From Artemia franciscana (taxonomy: Eukaryota; Arthropoda; Branchiopoda; Anostraca; Artemiidae), in NCBI RefSeq assembly GCF_032884065.1, contig NC_088871.1:13417394-13481393 (forward strand): a DNA stretch of 64,000 nucleotides, read 5' to 3'. Position numbers and translations under genes: made by a program. Below are positions 11,490-22,640 of this stretch, in pieces. The first letter of the stretch is position 1; each line of letters opens with the position of its first letter. Below the pieces are notes generated by a model. It was given only the letters and a program-made list of their open reading frames with translations. It had not been told where the DNA came from and searched no databases.

Positions 11490-12200
11490 GATTTTTCACT
11501 TAAGCAAACATTATTTTGAAAACATCACGCGCGAAAATCATGAAGCTGAAGAAAGCAGTTTTCTAACCAAATTTTAATGCTTTAAATGTAATATTATCAG
11601 ATGGCGTTAATGTTCGTATTGTGCTTTTACGGTGAAGTAGGTTTTAAGGCGGGTTTTGATTTGTTACAAAAATTCCGTTTCATCAAAACAATTAAGTTTT
11701 CTCAGCTGAATGGAACACTTCAGTCTTTTAAAATATTATTTATAAGAACCATTATATGCTGGGCTAACAATTAGAATTTAATTATAACCCAATACTCTAT
11801 TGCGAAAGACACCAATATATTAGATAAGAATCATTTACAGACTATATGAAGATAATTTTCAAAATGCGTTCTTGCCTATAATCTATTCATCGAATTGCAT
11901 TTTTTAAAATGTACTTTGCATTTTTGTTTAATTGAAAAAAGGTTGAAGACCGTTGACAAAAGCTAGATGGCGTAAATGTTTGTATTATGATTTTACAATC
12001 AAGTGTATTTTAAGATTAAAAATTATATTTTGCTAAAATTATGAAATAAAACACTTCATTTAAAAAAATATTATTTGTAAGAGCCATTATAGTAGGGCTG
12101 ACAATTAACTATAGCCCGAGACTCATTTGCAAAAAAATACCAACATATTAGATAATAATCACTTATAGAAAACAAAATTTTCAAGGGTTCATTTTTTTTT
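11490..12200 (+). repeat. Diverged tandem repeat, unit about 367 bp, also present inverted near 22.3 kb
   Basis: Unit 1 has GATGGCGTTAATGTTCGTATTG at about 11,600 (split here) and unit 2 has GATGGCGTAAATGTTTGTATT at about 11,967. Both continue to a GCCATTATA/ACCATTATA block, then GGGCT(G/A)ACAATTA, then ATATTAGATAA(G/T)AATCA. The left part (AAGCAAACATTATTTTGAAA, GAAGCTGAAGAAAGCAGTTT) recurs as the reverse complement at 22,270-22,400, so this belongs to a dispersed family. Confidence 0.65.
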
Positions 12201-12249
12201 CATCGAAAATAGGTTGAAAACTGCTTTCGTGTTTAGCAACCTTACGCTC

Positions 12250-13369
12250 CGAACTGTGACTAATGCAGATAATATGATGCGATTTCAATAGTTTTGATGG
12301 TCCTGTTTTATTACTTTATATTCCAAGCTATGAAAATTGGAGATAGCATTATCCAATCCAAATAGGGGTTTTGTCACTTAATGCTCACAATGGCCAAAAT
12401 TTAAATGTTGTGATTTGGTTCAAATGAGGGTTGTTGATACTAATTTGTCACTTAACACTTCAAATGGGGAAAATTTTAGAAAGGGTGACCCGACCCAAAA
12501 AATGTTACTCATCAAACAGCCAAAATTGCGGAAAATGCTCAAAAGCCTTCTGGAAGGCATCGTTAAACGAATCTTTGAATTTTGTATGAACTCTAAATCA
12601 AAATTTTTATAGTACCTTGATTTTTTTCCCCTTCGAAATTCAGATTATCAAACAGTTTGTGGGTTTTTTTTTACTTTTATAGATTGTTTATACAGTAATT
12701 TTGAGCCTATTTTCGCAAATTATGCTTTAAACAGAAATTTTTGCTTTGGTAAGTTGTTTTTCTGTCAGTGCCTTTTTTACAATTTGTACTTATTTAATGT
12801 ACCTGTAAGAGTAGATATTTCATTGATCTTCTGAACAATCCCTCCCTCCAAGGCTGTATCCAGGCGGGGGGGACCGTAAAAACGTAACAGAAATGGATAT
12901 AAACAAATTTTTTACGCGTTTTTCGTGTACCCCCCCCCCTCTAAAAAAATCCTTTTGTAAAATACGCTGAACTTTGTGTTTATACAAAAGCTACAGTTCC
13001 CGATTTTACAGCAGGTATACATTATTTTCTAGGTCTCTCTTTATTGAATATCATATTCTAAGACCGGTAAATGGATAGATCTGACCCCATTAAACCCAAT
13101 GACATAGGTACCTAGGACCCTTTGGTGCAAGTTGCAGCTATAGACTCGTCCCTAAATGTGTTGTTTAAGAAAAGAACAGAGCCGTAAGATAAAAACTAAG
13201 AAGACCATAAACTTTTCTTTACAGGGATATTTGCGTTCCATTCATAAGTCAGCTTAAGTCGGTCAATATCTCTACAGATTCTTGTTTTTTTTTTATTTCT
13301 GAACGGTTTTCAACTAATGCAGGTTCGAATTTGGCTCACCACACAAGAAAAATTAAAACGAAATTTGCC
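12250..13369. other. No gene; short repeat start at 12,850
   Basis: No coding signal is convincing. The open frame at 12,415-12,612 has no recognisable domain. At 12,850 the AAGGCTGTATCCAGGCGGGG motif matches a short family seen also at 9,068, 53,191 and 55,595. The C-rich run near 12,935 pairs with the G-rich start. Confidence 0.4.
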
Positions 13370-13620
13370 CATTAGCTTAGCAGAAATTTACCGTATATGA
13401 AGGGTTGCCCCCTCCTCAATATCATTACTCTTTCCGTTAGAGCTGTTGGGACTTATCAAAAGTTTCTTATTCTAACTAAACAAGCCCCGTGTTTCAGTAG
13501 CCACTCTTAAAAAACCGGGACACACAGTCAAACAGTTAGCGTAAAGAGCAAGGTATTGAAGAGGGAGTAGAACTTCATATATGTAATAACTTCTGTTCGT
13601 TTTTCTAATAATGTCGGTAA
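13370..13620. repeat. Degenerate fold-back family copy
   Basis: It holds a left-arm remnant (CCGTATATGAAGGGTTGCCC then CCTCCTCAATA) and a right-arm remnant (GCGTAAAGAGCAAGGTATTG, then CTTCTGTTCG). It is strongly decayed compared with the copy at 43,368-43,632. Confidence 0.5.
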
Positions 13621-13639
13621 ATCTGGCTCACCCGATATG

Positions 13640-14780
13640 AAATATACCCCTCCCCCTTACGTAAGACTCCTTCAAAAATTTAATCCAACGTAAAGTGCAA
13701 AAAAGTCCCCCCCCCCCTCGTAAAATTGCTTCCAGGCAATTCCATCTTCGATGAGAATTGCTCCTCCCTGTAAAATTGCTTGTGGACGATCCAGCCTCAA
13801 AAATTCTACTTAGCATTCTTTCATTTGAAAAAGAGTTTCATCTCAAATGGATTCCTCGATCACTCCAGAAATACCCCCTTGGAGTTTTCTGGTACACTGA
13901 ATATGATAGCTGTATTTTCATTAAGATTCCTTGAATTTTAGTGGGTGTTTTCCCCCTTTTTCAAAATCAGGCAAATTTTCTCAGGCTCGTAGCTTTTGAT
14001 GGGTAACACGAAACTTGATGAACCTTGTATATTTGGAATCGGCATAATAAGTTGATTCTTTTAAAGTATCTATTGTTATTAAAATTCCGTTTTTTAGAGT
14101 TTCGGTTACTATTGAGCCAAGTCCCTTTTTACTTACAGTTCGTTAGCGAACTGTTTGATTTTCCTGAACGGAGTAAGAGCTGGAGTTGGTATGTTGAAAA
14201 TGCCTAGAGCCAGAGATAGTTATAACTTATGACTGACTCCACAGCCCGTGCTCTATGTGATGTTATGGCATAATGTAAAACTGCTCTGTATATAGAGTTA
14301 ATTTCAGTAGTTCTTTTTCTTTTGATTTGCAATAACTTCAAAAAATCGGTTCAATCTTTACTGGGTTCTAGCTTAAACAAAAGAAGATAAAACACTTTTT
14401 CCTCTCTGTAATTAAAATTTAAGAATTCCTAAGTAAAGAGCAGTAACATTGGTGAAAAATTATCCTAACAGTACCTAATTAGAGAGCAATGAGGGCATGA
14501 TGTATTTTTTTTTCAAACCAAAACTTTGTATAGAAGGAGTTGCTGTAGAAACTTTAAAAGATCTAATTTGACTTAAAACTTCTAGTGCCAATTTTAAGAG
14601 TCAAAAGTAATTAGAATGCCAAAAGCCCCCCCCCCCCTCCTTCATAACACCTATCATTTCCCCAAACACATCCAATCAAAAATTTTCAGATAGCAATTTC
14701 GTTCAGTATAATTGAATGGGCAGTAATTATGAATAATTCGGTATTTGCAGGGGATATAGTCATATTGTGTCCCTTCAAAG
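13640..14780. other. No gene; scattered satellite fragments
   Basis: 13,640-13,770 and 14,575-14,720 hold reverse-orientation fragments of the 250-bp repeat (for example TTTTAAGAGTCAAAAGTAAT, then a C run, then ATTTTCAGATAGCAATTTCG). Nothing coding was recognised. Confidence 0.45.
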
Positions 14781-14789
14781 GAAATGAAC

Positions 14790-15630
14790 TGATTTACTTG
14801 ATGATAAGAGGCTTGTAGAAGAATTATCTGAGTGGTAGATCGTATGGAAATAAAAGGAATGTAAAGAAAGTAGAGAAAACATTAAAATATATACCAAGAT
14901 GTGAAGTGGAGACCATGGATAAAGTTGCTGAGGATCTGGAAGATGCGGATAGAAAGCATAATAGTAAAATGGTATGTTAATAAATTGAGAGGGAGTTGTC
15001 AATCTGGACTTGTCCCAGTTAAATATAGGATCAGGGCCAACAATTAATGATCAGGAAAGAGTTATATTGTGGGCTATGAGATTAGAAATAAATTATTAAA
15101 GATTATGAACATAATTTTTTTAAAGGGGAAATACCTAACAATTTTAGAAAAGCACTTACTGAACCCATTTATAAGAAAAGTGATAAGAGTGAAAGTGGTA
15201 ATTATAGAGGCATTAGCCTAGTCTCTGTAGGTGAAAAAATAACTTAGTATGATTATACTTTTTAGACTGAAAGATGCTGTAGACACAATTTTAAGAGAAG
15301 ATCAGTGTAGTTTTAAGAAGGGTAGATGAGGCTTCAACCAAACTTTAACTCTTAGGTCAAAAATTGAGAAGTGTCTGAGTCACCAAACACCTTTAGTCCT
15401 CAGTTTTATTGATTATGAGCAAGCATTCGATTCTGCTGATAGAAGAGATTTAGCAAAGATCTTATCCTTGTATGGTATACCACACAAATACATTAAAGTG
15501 ATAAACGCTATATACAAGAACGCTATATACTGCAGCAGCTAAGATAAGAAATGAGGTTAGCAACTTTTTTTTTATTAAATCAGGAGTTAAGCAGAGCTGT
15601 GTTCAATCCCCATTTCTATGGACTAATTTA
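14790..15630 (+). mobile_element. LINE copy A, 5' part of split copy (RTE-like RT)
   Basis: Plus-strand frames give a linker (DKVAEDLEDADRKHNSKM, LRGSCQSGLVPVKYR) and then RT motifs: GNYRGISLVSVGEKI, REDQCSFKKGR, LSFIDYEQAFDSADRRDL, LSLYGIPHKYIKV and IKSGVKQSCVQSPFLW. This is a non-LTR RT of the RTE-like type. Several stops and shifts interrupt it. Similarity ends right after the SPFLW motif. The next RT block (LDLNYTDGLSILGE, the YADD box) resumes at about 21,330, so this copy is cut in two by the block at 15,635-21,328. The intact order is shown by the minus-strand copy at 22,640-24,140. Confidence 0.85.
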
Positions 15631-16329
15631 AAAAAAACTCTAAAAAAGAAGTTTTCTAAAGAAAAGTAAAGGTCATATTAAACTTACGACCAGAAGAAAT
15701 AGATACCTACTATAAATCTAACTCAAAACAACCAGGAACTGCTATTAAAGAATAAATGAAACCTAAAACGAACAGAAATTAAATAAATAATCATGGCAAA
15801 CAAATATAAAATAGTTACTAATGTAAATGAGCAAATAAATCTTAAAAAGAGTGAAATTTAAACTGAATATACAAATACAGCTTGAACCAAACAAAATTCT
15901 CTACAAAGAAGGATTTGGGCTTTGCCTCCTTCTTTCACTGTAAAAGTCTGAACCTTTAAGTCCCAAAACTCAGAGCCGTTTCCGAGGGGCTGGGAGGGGG
16001 ATCAATCTCGGAAGCATAGTTTTAGCCTTTAAACTATTTTGAACAAATATATCTCCAAATTTTGACCGGATGCCCTTTGGGAAAGTAGGGCGTGGGCTGG
16101 TTGGTTAGTGATCACTTTTGACTCTTAAAAAAGAGCTAAAAATTTCAATTCCCGATCAAATGAGCCCCCTCCCAAGTTAATACGACCAACCCTTCCACAG
16201 AACCTTAGGCTAGGGAAGATTTATCAACCCCTAAGTTATAGTAATTTAAATTTTGGACTATTTTGATATGGCATAAGCTCTAGCAAAATTCTAAGAATCA
16301 ACAGATTGATTTAAAAGGAAAATCAGAGG

Positions 16330-18115
16330 CTTAAAGCCGGTCGGGATTTAAAATAAGAGCTCTGAGACACAAGATCTTTCTAAATATAAAAATTCATTAA
16401 GATCCGATCACCCACTCGTAAGTTAAAAATCCCTCTTTTTTCTAATTTTTTCTCTCCTTTCAGCCCCCCTCCTCCAGATGTTCGAATCGGGGAAAACAAC
16501 TTTATCAAGTCAATTAGTACAGGTCCCTGACACGCCTACCAATTTTCATCATCCTAGCACATCCAGAAGCACCAAACTCGCCAAAGCACTGGACCCCTCC
16601 TAACTCCCCCAAAGAGAGCAGATCCAGTCCGGTTACGTCAATCACGTATCTACGACATTTGCTTATTCTACCCACCAAGTTACATCCCGATCTCTCGACT
16701 CTAAGCGTTTTTCAAGATTTCTAGTTTCCCCCTCAAACTCCCACCAATGTCACCATATATGGTCGGGATTTAAAACAAGACCTCCGAGACGTAAGTTCCT
16801 TCTAAATATCAAATTTCATCAAGATCTGGTCACCCTTTCTTAAGTTAAAAATACCTCAATTTTTCTAATTTTTCCGATTTAACACCCTCCCCCAACTCCC
16901 CCAAAGAGAGCAGATCTGTTCTAATTATTTCAATCACGTATCTAAAACTTTTGCTTATTCTTCCCATCAATTTTCATCCCAATCTCTCCACTCTAAGCGT
17001 TTTCCAAGATTTGCTGTTTCCGAGATTTCTGTCCCCCCCCCCACAGCCCCCTATGTCACCGGATCCAATTTGAATTAAAAATTGAACATCTGAAAAATAA
17101 GATCTTTCTATATATCAAGTTTCATTAAGATCCGATCAGCCTTTCATAAGATAAAGATACCTCAATTTTCACGTTTTCCAAGATTTCCAGTTTCCCCCTC
17201 AAACTCCCCCCAATGTTCCTGGATCTAGTCGGAATTTAAACTGAGCGCTCTGAAGCACAAGATCCTTCTAAGTGTCAAATTTCATTAATATCTGATTACC
17301 CGTTCGTAGGTTACAAATACTTCATTTTTTCTAATTTTTCCGAATTACACCCCCCCTCGCCCCCATTTCCCCAAAGAGAGCAGTTCCGGTCCGATTTTGT
17401 GCTTGGACTTGTGCTTATTCTTCCCACCAAGTTTCATCCTGATTTTTCCACTCTAAGCCTTTTCAAAGATTTCCATCCCCCCCCCCCGAAATCCCCCCGA
17501 TCCGGTCGGGATTTAAAATGAGAGATCTGAATTACGACATGCTTCTAAATATGATATTTCATTAAGATCTGACAACTCCTTCGTAAATTAAAACGCCGCA
17601 TTTTTGTAATTTTTCAGAATTAACCCTCCCCCAACTTCCCAAAGAGAGTGGATCCGTTCCGGCTATTTCAATCACGCATCTAGGACTTGTGCTTAGTTTT
17701 TCCACCAGGTTTCACCCCAATCCCTCCACTCTAAGAGTTTTACAAGATTTTAGGTTTCCCCCTCCAACTCCCCCCAATGTCAACAGACCCAGTCTGGATT
17801 TAAAATAAGAACTCTGAGACACGATATCTTTCTAAATATCAAATTAAGATCCAATGACCCGTCCGTAAGTTAAAAATGCCGCATTTTTCTAATTTTCTCA
17901 AATTAACCATCCCCCCACTCACCCCCCCCCCGATGGTCGAATCGGGGGAAACGACTATTTCTAATTTAATCTGGCCTGGTCCCTGATACGCCTGCTAAAT
18001 TTCATCGTCCTATCTTATCTGGATGTGCATAAACTAGCAAAACCGGGACCGACAGGCCGACAGAATTTGTGATCGCTATATGTCACCTGGTTAATATCAA
18101 TTGCCAAAAAAACCT
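16330..18115 (+). repeat. Array of about six 280-bp satellite-like units
   Basis: Units are marked by GTCGGGATTTAAAATAAGAG (16,345; variants near 16,764, 17,068, 17,230, 17,508 and 17,790). Each then has a 'CTTCTAAATATCAAATTTCA' block, CCGTTCGTAAGTTAAAAATA, CCCCAAAGAGAGC(A/G)GATC, and a second block CACCAAGTTTCATCCCGATC followed by CCACTCTAAGCGTTTTCCAA. The blocks 'AAATTTCATTAAGATC(C/T)GATC' and 'AAGTTTCATCCCGATC' look related, suggesting the unit itself grew from a half-unit of about 140 bp. Divergence between units is high, so the array is old. Confidence 0.75.
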
Positions 18116-18119
18116 AATA

Positions 18120-21100
18120 TGCTCCCAGGACACATTTTAAAATAATTACCTCTGAATTCTGGGAGGGGGGGACTGTTTTATCCCTGAAGTTTTTGTTATG
18201 TTATCTTTGGTCTTTTAGACAAAATGGCTATTTAAAAAATTCGATTGGACACGTTTGGGGAAAAGAAGGTTGGGAGAGAGGGGGGGGGGGCTAGTCGCAA
18301 TCGGATCACGTTTGACTCTTAAAAAGTGAATGGTGAATTAGAACTTTCGATTTCAAATCATTTGAGTCCCCTTCAAAGTTTATACGACCACCTGATCAAT
18401 AGTAACTTATATGTTCCGCGGCATGATTTAGAACCGTTCCCGTGGCTCTAGGGGGGGGAATAAAGTTTTTGTTATCTTGTCGTTGGACTATTTCAAACAA
18501 ACTATCTCAAAATTTTAATTTGATGCCTTTGAGAAAAAGAGGGTGTTTGTGTCACTTTTGAATCATAAAAAGGTAACTAGAACTTTCAGTCTCCCATTAA
18601 ATGAGCCACCTTCAAAGTTTACAAGACCACTCCTTACATAAAAACCTTATACTCCTCCACGGCATAACTTAAAACACTTGCCTCCAGACTCTGAGGGGTT
18701 GTGTCGGCCCCGGAAATTTTTATCTGATGTTTGAGCTATTCTAAACAAGAGCAAAGAGCTCATATGGCTCTTGTGACGAGGTCAGAAGAGCCAAGAGCTC
18801 ATATGGCATGAGCTCTGGGAAAATTCTAAGAATTAATAGAAAATCAGAGGCTTAATGCCAGTCAGGATTTAAGAAAAAAGCTCTGAGACACAAGGTCCTT
18901 CTAAATATCAAAATTCATTAAGATCCAATCACCCACTCGTAAGTGAAAAATACCTCATTTTTCCTCTCCCCTCAGCCCCCCCAGTAGTCGAATCGGTGAA
19001 AACTACTTTATCAAGTTAATTTATGCAGTTCCTTGACACGCCAACCAATTTTCATCGTCCTAGCAAGTCCAGAAGCACAGAACTCACCAAAGCACTGGAT
19101 CCCCCCTAATTCCCCCAAAGAGAGCGAATCCAGTCCGGTTACGTCAATCATGTATCTAAGACATTTGCTTATTCTACCCACCAATTTTCATCCCGATCTC
19201 TCCACTCTAAGCGTTTTCTAAGATTTCCAGTTTCTCCCTCCATCTCCCCCAATGTCTCCAAATCTGGTCAGGATTTAAAATAAGACCTTTGAAGCACAAG
19301 ATCCTTCTAAATATTAAATTTCATTAAGAGTTGATCACACGTTCGTAAGTTACAACCCCGGGCCTTGGGGTGTTGCGTCGACACCTGAGTTCTTCTTTTC
19401 TGACCTTAGTACTATTCTTAACAAAATGGCTATTTCAAACTTGTTATCGTTGGATTTGGGGAGAAAAAGAAGTGGAGGGGCTAGTTGCCCTCCGATCTCT
19501 CTCGACTCTTAAGTTTTCGTTCTATGATTTTTGAACTATTATTCAAAGAAAATATCTATCTAAAATTCCTATCGGATAGGTTTGACGAAAAAAGGGGGTG
19601 TTGGGAGGTGGGGCTAGTTTCCCTCTGATCTCGGTTGACTCTTAAGAATTGAACTAGAACTATCAATTTTCAATCAAATGAGACTTCTCCGAAGTTTTTT
19701 AAGAGCCTCAATTCCGTAAGAGCCATATATGCAGGCATAATTTACAACGCCTGCCCCCTGGCCTTTGGGGATTGTATCCACACCGGTGTTTTCTAACATG
19801 ACCTTAGAACTATTTATAACAGAGTAGCTATCTAAAATCTTTATCGGATGGGTTTGGGGAAAAGGACATGAGGGGGGGGGGACTAGTTGCCATAGGATGT
19901 TTCGACTCTTAAAAAGTGAACTAGAGCTTTATCAAACGAGCCCTCTCTGAATTTTATCCGAGCATCCCTTCCATATGAACCATGTATGCCCCCAGGGGCA
20001 TAACTTACAACGCTTGTCCCCGGGCCCTAAGTATTGTGTTGACCCTGGAGTTTTCATTACCTGACCTTTGAACTTTTAACAAAATGGCTATTTCAAAATT
20101 TTGTTTAATGCATTTGGGTAGAACTTTCAATTTCTAATCAAATTAGACCCCTTTGAAGTTTAGACAAGCATTCCTTCCATAACAACCATGTATGCCCCCG
20201 GACATAACTTATAACACCTACCCCCAGGTCCTGAAGGATTGTATCGACCTCGGAGTTTTCTTTACAAGATCATTGAGCAGTTTAAAAAAAATGGCTGTCA
20301 AAGCTCTTATCAGATGGGTTTGAGGAAAATAGGGCGTGAAGGGGGAGGGGGCTAGTTGTCCTCCGAACTCTTTCAGCTCTTAAAAAGCGAACTAGAACTT
20401 TCAATTTCTAATCAAATGAGCCATCTCCGAAGTTTATACGAACATCCCTTCCATAAGAACCATATATACCGCCAGGGCACAACTTAAAACGCTTGCCCCT
20501 GGGCCTGGAGGGTTGTATAGACACCAGAGTTTTTGTTATCTAACCTTTGAACTGTTTTTAGCAAAACTATTATCCAATTTTTTTTGTATTTGGGGGAAAA
20601 GAGGCGTAGAAGGGCTAGTTACCCTCCAATCTATTTTGACTCACAAAAACTGAACTAGAACTTTCAATTTCCAATCAAATGAGCCGTCTCTGAAATTTTT
20701 ACGAGCATCTCTTCCATCAGAATCATATATGCCCACAAGGCATAGCTTACAACGCCTACCTTCAGGCTCTGGGGGTTGTGTCGACCTCGGAGTTTTCGTT
20801 TTATGATTTTTGAACTATTTTGAAAAATATGGCTATCTCAAAGTTCCTGTTGGATGAGTTTGTGGAAAAAAGGGAGTTTAGGGGGTGGGGCTATGGTTTC
20901 CTCCGATCTCTTTTGACTCATTAAATAATCCGTCTCTGAAGTCTCTACAAGCATTCATTCCATAAGAACCATATATGCCCCCAGGGCATATCTTACAACA
21001 CCTGCCTCCGGGCCCAGGGGACTGTGTTGATATCGGAGTTTTGTTATATGATGTTTGGACTATTTTTAACAAAATGGCCATCTCAAAATTTTTATCAGAG

Positions 21101-21190
21101 CGTAGGGGATAAGGGAGCGTGGGGGGGGGGGTAGTTGCTCCGATCACTCTTGAATCTTTAAAGGGCATTAGAACTTCCGATTTCCAATCG
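18120..21190 (+). repeat. Arrays of about nine 250-bp satellite-like units
   Basis: The unit carries GCCC(C)CAGGGCATAACTTACAA, then a TGTGTCGACCTCGGAGTTTT block, then ACAAAATGGCTATCTCAAAA, a G-rich run with GCTAGTTGCCCTCCGATC, TTGACTCTTAAAAAG, and CAATTTCCAATCAAATGAGC. Repeats of the first motif occur near 18,660, 19,735, 19,992, 20,212, 20,478, 20,745 and 20,985. Two 280-bp units interrupt at 18,850-19,350. Related arrays lie at 60.0-61.6 kb. Open frames in this block are shadows of the repeat. Confidence 0.75.
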
Positions 21191-21328
21191 AATGAGCCCT
21201 TCCGAAGTTTATGCGACGACCCCTTACATATGAAGTGTCTCTGGAAAAACAATAATGATGATAATAAAACATTGGAGCCATATGGCCTTTACTATAGGCA
21301 ATGCTATAGCGTTCTCTGGTCATTTTAT

Positions 21329-21948
21329 ACGGAATAAACAGGAACTTTCCTAGATTTAAATTATACTGATGGTTTAAGCATCCTAGGTGAAAGTATGAGC
21401 AAATTGAATGAGCTTTTAGAGAATTTCCAAGTTCAGGGTGCTAGAGTAGGTTTGAAAATTAATATTGAAAAGGATTGATCAAGTGGACAGCTTCACTTAC
21501 CTTGATAGCATTATTAATAAAGATTTTGGGAACAGGGATGATGTTAAAAGTAGAATAGCCAAGGCTCAGGTTTTTTTAACAGTTGAAAAAAAAATTGGAA
21601 GAACAGGAAGACAAATATGTGAGCCAAGATTAGAATATTGAAAGCTACAAAAATGACAGTGGTCAAATATGGTCCTGAAGCATGGGCGTTCCAAAAAAAA
21701 CGAGGAAGATTTGTTAGAAAGGCTGAGAGGGATATGGCAAGTTAGGTGGTTGAAGGTTGACAAATTGTCAAAGATTGTCCTTTTTGGCCAACCATTTAGG
21801 GCTAAATGGAAAGCAGGTTTGGGATATGGAAGCTTCTTGGGAGGAATTAAAGAGGGAGGCTTTGAATAGGTTAAGATGAGAGGGAGCATGCGTGGCTGTG
21901 CTGGCCTAATGCGGCTTGGTGCTATGATGAGTTGTTAGTAGTAGTAGT
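21329..21948 (+). mobile_element. LINE copy A, 3' part with (TAG)n tail
   Basis: This part starts with CGGAATAAA, which corresponds to CGGAATCAAATGG in the reference copy on the minus strand, then LDLNYTDGLSILGESMSKLN with the catalytic YADD degraded to YTDG. It continues through QGARVGLKIN, the DVKSRIAKAQ region, 'LSKIVLFGQPFRAKWKAG' and LRRLGA, and ends in GAGTTGTTAGTAGTAGTAG. The short 3' end closing in a trinucleotide repeat is typical of RTE-like LINEs. It completes the copy that begins at 14,790. Confidence 0.85.
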
Positions 21949-22470
21949 TCACATTTCATGTCCAAAAAACCGAAACACAGTATTTTTTTTTAGTGTTTGA
22001 AATCCAAACAGTAAAATTAACCTTGTTCTATAAGGTTATCTAATAGATTATTTTCAGGGAATATGAAATTTCTATTTCACTGACCCTTTATTCATGCCCA
22101 AAGGGACTTAAATAAAAAATAATGTTTAGAAATCCCACTTTTAAAAGGCTACTTAACAGTGATGTGAAAACTTTTCTTTTACTGTCTAACCTTTCATTAA
22201 TATGCCATTCTAACATTAACAACTTTGAATGCATCGTTATTTTACAAACCTAATATTTTCCTTGTCTTGTCATTACGTAAACATTAATGCCATCTAGCGA
22301 AATTCCATATGTACCATAAAATGTGGTTAGAAAATTACTTTCTTCAGCTTACTGATGGTTTCAAAAATGGTTTTAAAATAAAGTTTGCTTAAATGATGAA
22401 TTCAATGAAGAACAAGCTTGATTTAACTGTTTGGATTTTGAATTTTGGTTTTTGGACATGAAATGTAAAC
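21949..22470. mobile_element. MITE-like element with long inverted ends
   Basis: The left end ACATTTCATGTCCAAAAAAC ... AAATCCAAACAGTAAAATTA ... CTTGTTC (21,950-22,027) is the reverse complement, with a few changes, of the right end at about 22,410-22,470 (GAACAAGCTTGATTTAACTG, TTTGGATTTTG, TTTTTGGACATGAAATGT). Arms are 60-75 bp. The inside holds an inverted copy of the 11.5 kb repeat (22,270-22,400). No transposase frame is present. The element lies between two LINE copies that face each other tail to tail. Confidence 0.65.
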
Positions 22471-22640
22471 ATTATTCTTGAAATAACAGAAGGAAATCTA
22501 GGTCATATCCAATTCTTAAATGTAAATTATTTTCATGCAGTGAGAAATTTCTATTACAATGACCTTTTATTTAAGCCCAAAAGGGACTTGAATTTAAAAA
22601 AAAAAACTTTAGAAATCTCATCTTAGCAGGCTATTGTACA
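22470..22640 (+). repeat. Direct repeat of 22,035-22,130 segment
   Basis: AGAAATTTCTATTACAATGA, then CCTTTTATTTAAGCCCAAAA, then GGGACTT at 22,541-22,590 repeats a block at 22,060-22,112 (GAAATTTCTATTTCACTGAC, CCTTTATTCATGCCCAAAG). It shows that a second, partial unit of the inverted-end element follows the first. Confidence 0.55.

Larger units (their letters stand above)
15635..21328 (+). mobile_element. Composite satellite-bearing block inserted in a LINE
   Basis: A 5.7 kb block separates the two halves of LINE copy A. It has a unique leader (15,635-16,000) and then four arrays. Two are made of a roughly 280-bp unit (16,330-18,115 and 18,850-19,350) and two of a roughly 250-bp unit (18,120-18,840 and 19,360-21,190). 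A short tail follows (GAGCCATATGGCCTTTACTA and onward). The first 280-bp array closes with a GACAGGCCGACAGAATTTG, then ATCGCTATATGTCACCTGG motif, also found at the end of the array at 51,340-51,410. Arrays are imperfect and rich in C and G runs. No transposase or RT frame of its own was seen, so it is non-autonomous or was carried by another process. Confidence 0.6.

Noticed and set aside
19033-21889. Several open frames of 60-124 codons on both strands
   Set aside because: They fall in the satellite-like arrays or LINE copy A and recur with unit spacing; no domain, no splice context.
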